From assembly GCF_026000295.1 (NCBI RefSeq), contig NZ_AP026769.1, positions 992,001 through 1,056,000 of the forward strand: a stretch of 64,000 nucleotides of DNA, written 5' to 3'. Positions 1 through 8,563 of the stretch are shown here, piece by piece (position 1 is the stretch's first letter; the number at the start of each line of letters is the position of its first letter). Position numbers and translations under genes: made by a program. Below the pieces are notes generated by a model. It saw nothing but the letters and a program-made list of their open reading frames with translations. It ran no database searches and was not told the origin of the DNA. This DNA is from Helicobacter suis HS1. GTDB lineage: Bacteria; Campylobacterota; Campylobacteria; Campylobacterales; Helicobacteraceae.

Positions 1-952
1 CATGGCTATGGCTCAGGTAGCGGGCTTAAATAGCGTCTCTATGATTGGTAAGATTGCTGAAACCGATGTGAAGGGGATTAATGTTACTAAAGGCAAGGTG
101 GATTTTTCTTTGTATTTTGATGAGCCGATTAAAGTAAGTGAGGGTAGCCCGGGGGTGCAAATTTTTGATAAGGATAAACAATTAGTACGCACCCTCTCTT
201 TAAAAGAGAAAAATGGCAAACAGGGATATGTAGCCTTTGAGTGGGACGGGTTAAACGATCAGGGTAAACCCGTGCCAGCGGGTACTTATGAAGTTTTTGC
301 CGAATACAATTTAAACCCGACGAGTAATAAATACCTACATACTCGCATTGGTAGAGGCGAGATACAAGGAGTGGTGTTTGATAAGGGTAAGCCTATGCTA
401 CGCATGGGGGAGATGATTTTGCCTATGGATAGCGCTTTAGAATTTTATGATAAAACTAATTCGCGCCAAGAGGAGGAGCAACGCGAAAATACAGCCCATT
501 TTGTGTCCTCTAAAAGTAAAGAGAAATTAGCTTGCCGCAGCATGGGAGACTCTGCGCCTAAAGAATTAAAAGAGGGTGAAGTGTTCTATACCGCACAAAA
601 AGCCCCCATAAATACACAAACCCCGTTTGCATCTAATCAAAAAACCCCACAAAGCCCACTACAACAAGGCTTGCACACGCCAAATAAGGCACAAAGTACA
701 GACCAAAAACCCCCTTTAAATCCAGTAAGAAATACAGATCAAAATACAGCTAGAGTTAATAGCTCAAGTCCCTTAACTCATAGCCAAAACCCACCCAATA
801 ACCACCCTCTAGCGCATAATCTAGCAAGTAGCGCTAGCTCCCACCCCACTCCAAAAAGCGCCTTTGAAACGCCTAACACTGCTTTAAAACCTAAGATGAA
901 TCCTTTAGAACGGGCTAGTAGCCATTCTAACCCACAAGAAAGCTCCACATGA
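1..952 (+). CDS. flgD: Flagellar hook assembly protein FlgD (5' end outside window)
   Basis: FlgD is the scaffold cap needed to polymerise the flagellar hook. The visible frame opens inside the gene: the conserved segment LNSVSMIGKIAETDV lies well inside Helicobacter FlgD, so roughly the first 120 residues are outside the window and the first ATG seen here is not the start. The FlgD Ig-like core follows (FEWDGLNDQGKPVPAGTY; TRIGRGE; KGKPMLRMGE). From about visible residue 150 the protein turns into a Pro/Asn/Gln/Ser-rich tail. Visible residues 171-195 are encoded by a 79-bp stretch identical to part of the DUF262 gene 2.4 kb downstream and do not look like FlgD. The stop overlaps the flgE start (ATGA), indicating one operon. 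Confidence 0.93.
   Translation, partial: MAMAQVAGLNSVSMIGKIAETDVKGINVTKGKVDFSLYFDEPIKVSEGSPGVQIFDKDKQLVRTLSLKEKNGKQGYVAFEWDGLNDQGKPVPAGTYEVFAEYNLNPTSNKYLHTRIGRGEIQGVVFDKGKPMLRMGEMILPMDSALEFYDKTNSRQEEEQRENTAHFVSSKSKEKLACRSMGDSAPKELKEGEVFYTAQKAPINTQTPFASNQKTPQSPLQQGLHTPNKAQSTDQKPPLNPVRNTDQNTARVNSSSPLTHSQNPPNNHPLAHNLASSASSHPTPKSAFETPNTALKPKMNPLERASSHSNPQESST
512..590 (+). repeat. 79-bp direct copy of DUF262 gene segment (native 2932-3010)
   Basis: Bases 512-590 are identical to 2932-3010 (offset 2,420 bp, same strand). In the downstream gene the encoded residues run straight into the DGQQR motif of DUF262, so that copy looks native. Here it interrupts a low-complexity FlgD tail. It is one of five such pairs in the window. 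Confidence 0.95.
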
Positions 953-2754
953 ACGACACCCTCTTACATGCCTACTCCGGGATTAAAACCCACCAGTTTG
1001 GAATTGATAGCCTTTCTAATAACCTTGCTAATATCAACACGGTGGGGTATCGCGAGAATGAACCTGAATTTAAATCTCTCTTTGCAGCCCATTTTGATTC
1101 GATGAGTAATAATGTTACGGCTGATGATCGCAATTTTGGGGTTGCTAAGGGGAGTAATGCGATTTCAGATAAAGATGGCGAGTATATGCCCAGCGACTCA
1201 GATTTTAACATGGCCTATCAAGGGAGTGGGTGGTTTATTGTAGGGCCTAATAAAGATGGGAGTTTTGAAATTGATAAAGATGGCTATAAACAAAGCCAAG
1301 AAAACTTTTTTACCCGCGATGGGAATTTTTTACGCGATGCTGATGGTTATATTGTCAACACGCATGGCTATTATGTTTATGGCATTGATTTACACAAGAT
1401 TAAAAATGGCGTACTCATGGCAGGCAATGCAGATGCAGAAGCTAAGATTTTAAAGGGTAGCAAACTTAGTACGCTGTATTTGCCCCGCGATGTGCAGTAC
1501 CAACCGGTGGTGAGTACTAAAGTTAACATGAGTTTGAATTTAAACCCTAAAAACCATGTACGCCCGGCTGAGGAGTATCTTTTAGATGAAAATGGAGAGG
1601 TGATTACGAATCGCTTTTTAAATCAAGATGCTAACGCATTAGCCAATAGTGATAATGAACCTTTGGATTTAGCTATGCATCGCAATTTAGAGATCATGAT
1701 TGTTAAGGGCGATATGGCTCAGGATTTAACCTTTAAATACGGCACAGGCGGACCTGAGAAAAATGAGTTTCACACTTTAGGAGATTTAAAAAACTTACTC
1801 AAAAGCAAGGCTAATTTAGATCTCACTATTGCTAAAAGCAAACCCGATCAAGTGATCTCGCCTCTCATGTTACAGATTAAAAACCCTAGCGATCCAGAGG
1901 CTACGCTCTTTATTGGTGGCCAGATGGCAGAAAAATTAGGCTGGGTTGCTAGTGGCATGATTTTAAAAAAGGGTGAGACACGCGATTCGGTAAATATTCG
2001 TATCCCTTTTTATAGCACCACTACAGAAATTTATGACAAGGCCGGGGATAAATATTTGCTTAAAAGCGATTTTTTCATGACTAATTCTAAAGACCCTATG
2101 GCAACCCCGCCCACAGAGCAAAAATGGGATGTGGAAAGCTCTATTTTAGAAATGCGTGATAAAACCCCTATCACCCCTAAACCTGTGCGCCAGACTATCA
2201 CCTTTGATCAAGCGGGTAAAATGCAATCTAAGCCTATCACGCTTAATTTTAAAGGTAACCCTCTTGTTTATTCAATCAATAAAAGCGATGATTTTGAATC
2301 TAGCGATGTACCCTATGAGGATTCTAGAATCTATCAAGTTTCTCAAGACGGCAAGCCTAAGGGAATATTAAGAAATATGCGCATTGATGATGATGGGATC
2401 ATTCATTTATCCTTTAGCAATGGAGCGATTGAGACTATGGGGCGGGTGGGCATTGCAGCCTTTACTAACGATCAAGGGCTTAAAAAAGTGGGGAGTAATT
2501 TATTTGATATTAGTAATGCTACGCGCAATGGCCGCGCTGTACCTTTAAGCGGAAACCCCATTTTAGGCTGGGATCGCGATGATGGCAAACTTAAATTTGG
2601 CAAGATCATGCATAAATATTTAGAAACTAGTAATGTCAACGCCGGGCGATCTTTAACGAATTTAATTTTAATGCAGCGCGGCTATTCTATGAATGCTAAA
2701 GCCTTTACAACGGGCGATGATCTGATCAAAGAGGCCATTAATTTAAAGAAATAA
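949..2754 (+). CDS. flgE: Flagellar hook protein FlgE
   Basis: Hook structural protein of the flagellum, exported by the flagellar type III system. The N-terminus carries the rod/hook signature LSNNLANINTVGYR (about residues 22-35). The C-terminus has the matching helix with NVNAGRSLTNLILMQRGYS (about residues 560-585). The length of 601 aa is that of a long epsilonproteobacterial hook protein. It is translationally coupled to flgD by a 4-bp overlap. By position next to rep, it corresponds to the flgE homologue HP0908 of H. pylori rather than the separate major hook gene. The frame is intact. Confidence 0.93.
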   Translation: MNDTLLHAYSGIKTHQFGIDSLSNNLANINTVGYRENEPEFKSLFAAHFDSMSNNVTADDRNFGVAKGSNAISDKDGEYMPSDSDFNMAYQGSGWFIVGPNKDGSFEIDKDGYKQSQENFFTRDGNFLRDADGYIVNTHGYYVYGIDLHKIKNGVLMAGNADAEAKILKGSKLSTLYLPRDVQYQPVVSTKVNMSLNLNPKNHVRPAEEYLLDENGEVITNRFLNQDANALANSDNEPLDLAMHRNLEIMIVKGDMAQDLTFKYGTGGPEKNEFHTLGDLKNLLKSKANLDLTIAKSKPDQVISPLMLQIKNPSDPEATLFIGGQMAEKLGWVASGMILKKGETRDSVNIRIPFYSTTTEIYDKAGDKYLLKSDFFMTNSKDPMATPPTEQKWDVESSILEMRDKTPITPKPVRQTITFDQAGKMQSKPITLNFKGNPLVYSINKSDDFESSDVPYEDSRIYQVSQDGKPKGILRNMRIDDDGIIHLSFSNGAIETMGRVGIAAFTNDQGLKKVGSNLFDISNATRNGRAVPLSGNPILGWDRDDGKLKFGKIMHKYLETSNVNAGRSLTNLILMQRGYSMNAKAFTTGDDLIKEAINLKK

Positions 2755-2757
2755 TCC

Positions 2758-3645
2758 ATGCCTTTTAATAACTACATAGAAAAAGAATTTAAAGAAATTG
2801 TGGCGCTTTTATCAAAGAGGGAGTATGTGATCCCGCGTTTCCAAAGAGGCCTTGTGTGGAAAAGAGAACAAGTAGCCAATTTTTTAGACAGCATTTTAAT
2901 GGGGTATCCTACGGGTATTTTTGTGCTGTGGAAAAGTAAAGAGAAATTAGCTTGCCGCAGCATGGGAGACTCTGCGCCTAAAGAATTAAAAGAGGGTGAA
3001 GTGTTCTATATTTTAGACGGGCAACAACGCATGAGCGCGCTTTACCTTGTCTATGAGGGCTTAACACTACCCCAAGCTAAGGGAGTGGAGGAAGATTACA
3101 AGGATATTTTATTAAGAGTAAAGCCCGATGCTAATGGGGAATATTGCTTTGTTAAACCTAAAAAATCTGAAAAGATAGAGCAGGCAATTAGGGCTACAGA
3201 TTTGCTTAGAAACGAGAGTATTTATGATATTGAGGAAAAATACGGGCTTGATAAAAAGACGGCTAGGGAATTTGAGCGTTTTAGAACTAAGCTTTTAAAC
3301 TATAAATTCCCTATTGTAGAGATCACAGACGCCTCTTTAGAGGAGATTATCAAAATTTTTACCCGTATCAATACGGGGGGTACTAAATTAAGCCTTTCTG
3401 AAATTTTATATGCTAAGTTTTATATCGCCCCTAAAAACACACAAAAAGGTTTTGATTTAGAGGCACATTTTAAAGAACTCCAAGATGAGCTTAAAAGCCT
3501 AGATTATGGCTTTAACTCATGTGTGGTGGTTTTACAGCTGATCTCTTTTATTTTGCGGTATAACGCCTCAGGCAATTTAACAGAGAAAATTTCTACCTCC
3601 ACCCTCGATCACATTGGAGAAAAGAGTATTAGAGGCGGGCTTTAA
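2758..3645 (+). pseudogene. DUF262 (GmrSD-type) defence gene, 3' end truncated and chimeric
   Basis: The N-terminal DUF262 domain is clear: PRFQRGLVWK (residues 26-35), the diagnostic DGQQR (87-91), and FTRINTGGTKLS (about 200-211). DUF262 proteins occur in GmrSD-type IV restriction and related anti-phage systems, where DGQQR belongs to a nucleotide-dependent active site. Full-length members are usually about 550-700 aa. This one stops at 295, and its last four codons and stop come from a copied stretch of the rep helicase 3' end (from 3631). The C-terminal half, usually with an HNH nuclease domain, is absent. It lies 3 bp after flgE, at the flgE-rep interval that in H. pylori also carries restriction-modification genes. 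Probably non-functional as shown. Confidence 0.8.
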
Positions 3646-3730
3646 TGGACTTTAACCTACAAAGCTAGTTTTTAGGTCGATACTGGTAGTCTAGCGCGTT
3701 TAAGCTTTGCTAGGGTTGTAGTCTAAAAGT
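3631..3730 (+). repeat. 100-bp direct copy of rep 3' end and downstream spacer (native 6046-6145)
   Basis: Bases 3631-3730 are identical to 6046-6145 (offset 2,415 bp, same strand). The stretch includes the last codons and stop of the helicase gene and about 75 bp of spacer. After a 10-base dissimilar patch, the next 10 bases again match (3741-3750 with 6156-6165). It supplies the stop codon of the DUF262 gene. Confidence 0.95.
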
Positions 3731-3773
3731 CGGGTATTAGTAAAAGAGTTTTGAAAATGGATATTTTAAAGAG

Positions 3774-4070
3774 ATGAATCGCTACAAATGCCCTCTAAAA
3801 TCAAGCCTTAATGAGAGTTCTAAGGCCGAAAAACAAGCCATTGTTACAAGCATGAAAAATTTACAACCCATGCTTAAAAAAGGCAAACTAGACTCTAGTT
3901 ATAAACTTTTTGTAATAGGGGATAATCAGGCTGTGATCAATGGTTATAAGTGTAAAAACGAGGGTTTTATTCTTGAGAGTGGTTTTAGAAATATTGAATA
4001 CAAATGGTGCAAGCGCGGTTCTGATGCGTGTAATAAAGTGGTAGATGCCATTGTTAATCTTAGAGGATAA
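3774..4070 (+). CDS. Hypothetical 98-aa protein, possible 3' remnant
   Basis: No family recognised. The product is small, basic and lysine-rich with four cysteines and no signal peptide or membrane segment. The frame remains open for nine codons upstream of the ATG, back to just after the copied repeat, so this may be the C-terminal remnant of a longer accessory gene whose 5' part is missing. It sits between the broken DUF262 gene and the rep helicase, in a restriction-system hotspot, so a link to the same defence locus is possible but not shown. The ATG lacks a strong ribosome binding site. Confidence 0.4.
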   Translation: MNRYKCPLKSSLNESSKAEKQAIVTSMKNLQPMLKKGKLDSSYKLFVIGDNQAVINGYKCKNEGFILESGFRNIEYKWCKRGSDACNKVVDAIVNLRG

Positions 4071-4108
4071 AAAGCGTTCTTTTTAAAATTTATCAAGGGT
4101 AGGTTATT

Positions 4109-6070
4109 TTGCAACTTAATAGCGAACAATTACAGGCTATAAAAGCCCCTTTGGGGCATAATTTAGTGATTGCCTCTGCTGGTACGGGTAAAACTTCTAC
4201 TATTGTGGGGCGGATTTTACACCTGCTTACAAGTGGCATTGATCCGCGCCAAATTCTTTTACTCACCTTTACTAATAAAGCCAGCCAAGAGATGAAGGAG
4301 CGTTTAGCACGCTACACTAAGGAAGCTGAAAAAATTGAAGCCGGGACTTTCCACGCTGTGGCTTATCGTTTTCTTAAACTACAAGACCCTTCTTTAAGTT
4401 TAAAGCAACCAACAGATATGCAAACCTTACTGAAGAGTTTTTTAATAGAGACAGAGGGGGTTTATAGCGCGAAGTATTTATACGAGCTGTATTCTTCTTA
4501 TCTGAATGAAAATTGCGCGCAAAGTTTTACAGGTTGGCTATTAAAGCGCACCCCTGAGCAAGAGGCGTACACAGAATTATATGAATGCGCGTTAGGGCTT
4601 TTTGAAAGCTGTAAAAGAGAACAGCACTATGTAGATTATAACGATCTATTAATTCTTTTTAAAGAGCAGATCAAGCATCAGCCCAAAGCCTTTTGTGAAG
4701 TTTTATGCGATGAGTATCAAGACACTAATCCCTTACAAGATTCTATTTTAGATGCCCTACAACCCTCTAGTCTTTTTTGTGTGGGTGATTATGATCAAAG
4801 CATTTATGCCTTCAATGGGGCAGATATTTCTATTATCAGTAATTTTACACAAAAACATAAAAACGCGCAGGTTTTTAGTTTGCGCAAAAATTACCGCTCC
4901 TCAGGGGCTATTTTAAATCTGGCTAACCGCGTGATTGCTAACAACCCGCGCATTTATCCTAAAAGCTTAGAGGTGGTGAAACAAAACAACCCCTCTACCC
5001 CTAAACTTTTGGTTTATGACGAGTTATTAGATCAATATCAAGGCATTGCTAAGCAGATCGCGCTAAGGGGGCGTTTTGAGGAAGTGGCCATTCTCTTTAG
5101 AAATAACGCTAGTGCTGAGGGGTGCGAGGCGGCTTTGCGGCTACTTGGTATCCCCTCTATTCGCAAGGGTGGGGTGGGTTTGTTTGATACTAAAGAGGTG
5201 AAATTACTCTTAGATGTTTGTGCTTTTTTGATCCAGCCTAAGGAAATGGTAGCAACCATGCAGATTTTAGGCTATGGGCATGGGGTAGGGGCTAAGTTGT
5301 GTGCAGAACTTTACCAAGCTTTGCAGATTTTAGGCGAGGGTAATAGTCTAAAGGGCTTACTCACCCCTAATCAAAAAGAGCCCTATCCTAGTATAAAACG
5401 CCCCCAAATGGGTTTGTTTGAGGGTTTTATGGCTAATACCTCCCCTTTTGATCTGCGCTCTGATTTTAAAGATCACCCACTTTTAAGCCACCCTAAAATA
5501 AAACCACCTATCGCCTGCTTTTTAGAAGATCTTTATATCCTTTGTAAAACCCACTCTTTTAAAACCTCCGCCCAAAGCCTAGAACACATTATGCAATCTG
5601 CGTGGTTTGATAACATTATGCAAAAGCTTGCACGGGAGCGCTCTAAAAATAAAGATGGAAGTGTGGATACAAACCGCTATGAGCAGGCTTTAGAGAAAAT
5701 TAAAAGGCGGGGGGAATTACTTGTACAGATGTCTAGCAAATATGGCCATTTAAAAGATTTTATCAATGAAATAGGGCTTGACTCTCAAGAAATGGATAGT
5801 GGGAGTGGGGTACACTTACTCACCGTGCATGCAAGTAAGGGGCTTGAATTTAGCGAGGTGTATGTGATTGATTTAATGCAAAAGCGTTTTCCTAATACCA
5901 AGTTAGCCAAACAAAACGGAGGTTTAGAGGAGGAGCGCCGTTTGTTTTATGTGGCAGTTACTAGGGCTAAAGATCATCTTTATTTATCCTATGCTAGAGA
6001 GGATCGGCGTAAAAATACCCGTTATGAACCCTCATGTTTTTTAAAAGAGGCGGGCTTTAATGGACTTTAA
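4109..6070 (+). CDS. rep: UvrD/Rep-family ATP-dependent DNA helicase
   Basis: Superfamily 1A 3'-5' DNA helicase used in replication restart and repair. All core motifs are present in order: Walker A AGTGKT (residues 24-29), Walker B DEYQD (about 200-204), GDYDQSIYAFNGAD (about 226-239), VHASKGLEF (about 571-579) and VAVTRAKDHLYLSY (about 614-627). The length of 653 aa fits epsilonproteobacterial Rep. The start is TTG, with a purine-rich site upstream. The position after flgD-flgE matches H. pylori HP0911. Its 3' end and spacer are the apparent source of the copied block at 3631-3730. Confidence 0.9.
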   Translation: MQLNSEQLQAIKAPLGHNLVIASAGTGKTSTIVGRILHLLTSGIDPRQILLLTFTNKASQEMKERLARYTKEAEKIEAGTFHAVAYRFLKLQDPSLSLKQPTDMQTLLKSFLIETEGVYSAKYLYELYSSYLNENCAQSFTGWLLKRTPEQEAYTELYECALGLFESCKREQHYVDYNDLLILFKEQIKHQPKAFCEVLCDEYQDTNPLQDSILDALQPSSLFCVGDYDQSIYAFNGADISIISNFTQKHKNAQVFSLRKNYRSSGAILNLANRVIANNPRIYPKSLEVVKQNNPSTPKLLVYDELLDQYQGIAKQIALRGRFEEVAILFRNNASAEGCEAALRLLGIPSIRKGGVGLFDTKEVKLLLDVCAFLIQPKEMVATMQILGYGHGVGAKLCAELYQALQILGEGNSLKGLLTPNQKEPYPSIKRPQMGLFEGFMANTSPFDLRSDFKDHPLLSHPKIKPPIACFLEDLYILCKTHSFKTSAQSLEHIMQSAWFDNIMQKLARERSKNKDGSVDTNRYEQALEKIKRRGELLVQMSSKYGHLKDFINEIGLDSQEMDSGSGVHLLTVHASKGLEFSEVYVIDLMQKRFPNTKLAKQNGGLEEERRLFYVAVTRAKDHLYLSYAREDRRKNTRYEPSCFLKEAGFNGL

Positions 6071-6167
6071 CCTACAAAGCTAGTTTTTAGGTCGATACTG
6101 GTAGTCTAGCGCGTTTAAGCTTTGCTAGGGTTGTAGTCTAAAAGTTAAAAATAAGTAAAAGAGTTAC

Positions 6168-6656
6168 ATGGAAAAGTTTGTGAATGAAGATCACTTTTTA
6201 GTTACCAAGACGGATTTAAAGGGAGTGATCACCTATGCAAATAAGCCCTTTATAGACATTGTTGGGGGTGGAGAAAAAGACCTTCTGTATAAACCCCATA
6301 GCGTGGTGCGCCATCCAGAAATGCCTAAGGTCATTTTTAAACTCCTCTGGGATAACATCAAAGCCCAGCATGAAATTTTTGCCTACATTAAAAATAAAAC
6401 CTTTGATGGGCATTTTTACTGGGTTTTTGCCAATGTAACCGCCTCTGTAGATGAATCGCAAAATTCTATCGGGTATTATTCTGTAAGAAGAGCCCCCAAT
6501 AGAAAAGCCCTTAAGGTGATCATTCCTCTTTATACTTCTTTGTTGTCTGCTGAGAAAACACAGGGGATACAGGCTAGTTTAAAAGCCCTCCAACAAGTTT
6601 TACAAGAACAGGGCTGTGATTACCACCAATGGGTCAACCAGCTACAACGATTATAA
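6168..6656 (+). CDS. PAS-domain sensory protein, Aer/CetB-like
   Basis: A single PAS domain of the aerotaxis type: GVITYANKPF (residues 19-28), VVRHPEMPK (46-54), and the strand segment with HFYWVFANVTAS (about 82-93), as in Aer and Campylobacter CetB. Such domains bind FAD and report the redox state. At 162 aa with no membrane segment, it is cytoplasmic and has no output domain of its own. The next gene, 9 bp away, encodes a soluble chemotaxis transducer, so the two probably act as a split energy-taxis receptor. FAD binding is inferred from the family. Confidence 0.8.
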   Translation: MEKFVNEDHFLVTKTDLKGVITYANKPFIDIVGGGEKDLLYKPHSVVRHPEMPKVIFKLLWDNIKAQHEIFAYIKNKTFDGHFYWVFANVTASVDESQNSIGYYSVRRAPNRKALKVIIPLYTSLLSAEKTQGIQASLKALQQVLQEQGCDYHQWVNQLQRL

Positions 6657-6665
6657 GGATGGCGC

Positions 6666-7805
6666 ATGTTTAAATGGCTTTCAGGCAACTCTGATCCTGC
6701 TATTGAGAAAATCTATGAGTTTATCGCTCAAGTTAGAAACGGGTATTTAGAATGCCGCATTGTAGAGATTGATGAGAATAGCCCTTATAGCGCCATGATG
6801 CATGGTTTAAACGATCTTTTAGATCAAATCGAATCTTTATTCCGTGAAATGGATGCATGTGTACAGGCGGCTAAAGAAGGTAGGGATTATCGCAACATCT
6901 TTTTAGAAGGGTATAGAGGGATTTTTAAACAATATGGAGAGCATGTGAGATCCCATGTTGATGGGATTATTGCAAGCAATAATAGCAAGATCGTACAGCG
7001 CTTATTAGAAATGGGAGGGGGCGCTAAGGGGATTTTAGCCATATTAAATGAACTTAGCCGGAGAGTACAGCAGTGTACAGAAAATAAGCAATTAGCACAA
7101 AATATTGAAGAGAATTCTTTAAAAAGCCAAGATGAAATCTTAGGTATCCACACTAATTTAGATAATTTTAGCGCGCACTGTTCGCATGTCAACACAGTTG
7201 TAGAAGAATTAAAGAAAAACATGGATTTTATCATGCAGGTTGCTGATATTATCAATGATATTGCCGATCAGACTAATTTACTTTCTCTTAATGCAGCTAT
7301 TGAGGCAGCTAGGAGTGGAGAACACGGGCGAGGCTTTGCGGTGGTGGCTGATGAAATTAGAAAACTTGCTGAGAGGGTGGCTAAGGAAGTTAGCAATATT
7401 AAAGGTAATTTTAGTGGTTTTAAAGAGGAAATTGATAAGTTAGAGGAGGCCTTTTCAGAAGTAACAAGTCTAAGCACGGAGATTGGCGTACATTTTCAGG
7501 GTTTTTCAAAGGTGCTAGAGGTTTTTGTGCAAGATAGCCGTAAAAGTTTAGAGAATAATAAAGGGTTAGAACAAGGGCTTAGCAAAATCATGCGCCATAT
7601 TGAGTGGATTATTCTAAAGATGTATATTTATAAAAGTGTACTCACCAATGAAACCCAAAATATCGCTTTAGACAAAGCACTCAATGATAAAGCCAAAACC
7701 CTAACACAGGAGGTACTAGCCCATGTTAAAGATCATTATAAGCTAGATGAGGTAGAACAAATGGCAGCGCGTTTGCAGGCCTTAGATGCTGTTGAATTAG
7801 ATTAA
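6666..7805 (+). CDS. Soluble methyl-accepting chemotaxis transducer
   Basis: The C-terminal half is a chemoreceptor signalling domain with the conserved hairpin tip [18 protein letters not shown] and [17 protein letters not shown] (about residues 199-236), which docks to CheA/CheW. There is no transmembrane segment, so the 379-aa protein is cytoplasmic. The N-terminal 110 residues are helical and HAMP-like in pattern. It follows the PAS protein by 9 bp, and the pair resembles CetB/CetA except that CetA is membrane-anchored. H. pylori lacks an obvious equivalent of this pair. The signal is probably relayed from the PAS partner (inference). Confidence 0.85.
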   Translation: MFKWLSGNSDPAIEKIYEFIAQVRNGYLECRIVEIDENSPYSAMMHGLNDLLDQIESLFREMDACVQAAKEGRDYRNIFLEGYRGIFKQYGEHVRSHVDGIIASNNSKIVQRLLEMGGGAKGILAILNELSRRVQQCTENKQLAQNIEENSLKSQDEILGIHTNLDNFSAHCSHVNTVVEELKKNMDFIMQVADIINDIADQTNLLSLNAAIEAARSGEHGRGFAVVADEIRKLAERVAKEVSNIKGNFSGFKEEIDKLEEAFSEVTSLSTEIGVHFQGFSKVLEVFVQDSRKSLENNKGLEQGLSKIMRHIEWIILKMYIYKSVLTNETQNIALDKALNDKAKTLTQEVLAHVKDHYKLDEVEQMAARLQALDAVELD

Positions 7806-7822
7806 TTGATAAAGGAGATCGT

Positions 7823-8521
7823 ATGCGATATGTTTTAAGCTTAGTATTGGCGGCGGCTTTTTTAGGTTGTTTTATCGGAGGGCTTGCCTTTGAACGGTTT
7901 GTTTTGGGCAAACACAAAACTAAAAGTGGTAGTGAAATTACCATGCAAATCCAAAGTAAGCAAGTGGTGATGCCCGGAAGTTATAGCGCGCATCTTCTTT
8001 TTAGTAGCGCTAATGGGCTGTTAAAAACAGAAAAACTAACCCCTGAACAAGAGCAAAGTATCAAAGAAAGTTTTAAACAAATTAATGATCTGGCAAAAGA
8101 TAGCCATTTATGCCAACGAACTTCTTATAGTCTAGAGCCTCATTATACTTTTAAACAAGAGTTAAACGGCTATTCTTTGCATGCTTTAATGGTTTGTGAA
8201 ATCCCTACTTCTAAATTAAACGATTATGAAACCCTTAAAAGTAAAATTTCTGAAGTGGTTACAAAAAACGCTTTATTTGTACTCAATACACCCGCCCTTT
8301 ATGCCAAAATGCAAGAATCTGATCTAGTAGCATTGCAGGATGCATTATTAAAAAAAGCCCAAGAGAAAGTGATCTTTTTTAGCCAGAAATTTAAGAAACA
8401 ATGCATGGTTAAAAGCCTAGATTTTTACCCTAATCATTTCCCTATGCGCTTTAAAATAGAAAAACAACAAGAGACACAACAAAGCTTTAGCCTCACGGCT
8501 AGACTTACGGTGGGTTGCTAA
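7823..8521 (+). CDS. Secreted/anchored SIMPL-like protein
   Basis: An N-terminal hydrophobic segment (residues 4-24) is followed by an extracytoplasmic domain. The pattern QSIKESFKQINDLAKDS, then a paired Cys, a YTF strand and a repeating helix-strand layout, resembles the SIMPL/DUF541 fold. The family assignment is moderate. LGCFIGG in the segment could be a lipobox with Cys16, but it is embedded in the membrane segment, so I do not call a lipoprotein. A good ribosome binding site (AAGGAGA) precedes the ATG. The neighbouring mnmA matches the HP1334-HP1335 arrangement of H. pylori. Confidence 0.55.
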   Translation: MRYVLSLVLAAAFLGCFIGGLAFERFVLGKHKTKSGSEITMQIQSKQVVMPGSYSAHLLFSSANGLLKTEKLTPEQEQSIKESFKQINDLAKDSHLCQRTSYSLEPHYTFKQELNGYSLHALMVCEIPTSKLNDYETLKSKISEVVTKNALFVLNTPALYAKMQESDLVALQDALLKKAQEKVIFFSQKFKKQCMVKSLDFYPNHFPMRFKIEKQQETQQSFSLTARLTVGC

Positions 8522-8528
8522 AATGTGT

Positions 8529-8534
8529 TATAAT
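8529..8534 (+). promoter_or_regulatory. -10 element of mnmA promoter
   Basis: A perfect TATAAT lies 30 bp before the mnmA start, overlapping the end region of the preceding gene. Helicobacter sigma-80 promoters depend mainly on this element. The implied leader is about 20 nt. Confidence 0.65.
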
Positions 8535-8563
8535 GCCGTCTTATTAAACAAGAAGGTTAGAGT

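Noticed and set aside
3631-6145. Repeats flanking the rep helicase as ends of a transposon
   Set aside because: No transposase or terminal inverted repeats; one copy lies inside rep itself, and the spacing matches four other pairs that contain different genes.
6666-7805. The transducer as H. pylori TlpD
   Set aside because: It is soluble like TlpD, but I could not see the C-terminal zinc-binding CZB motif, and the PAS partner argues for a different receptor.
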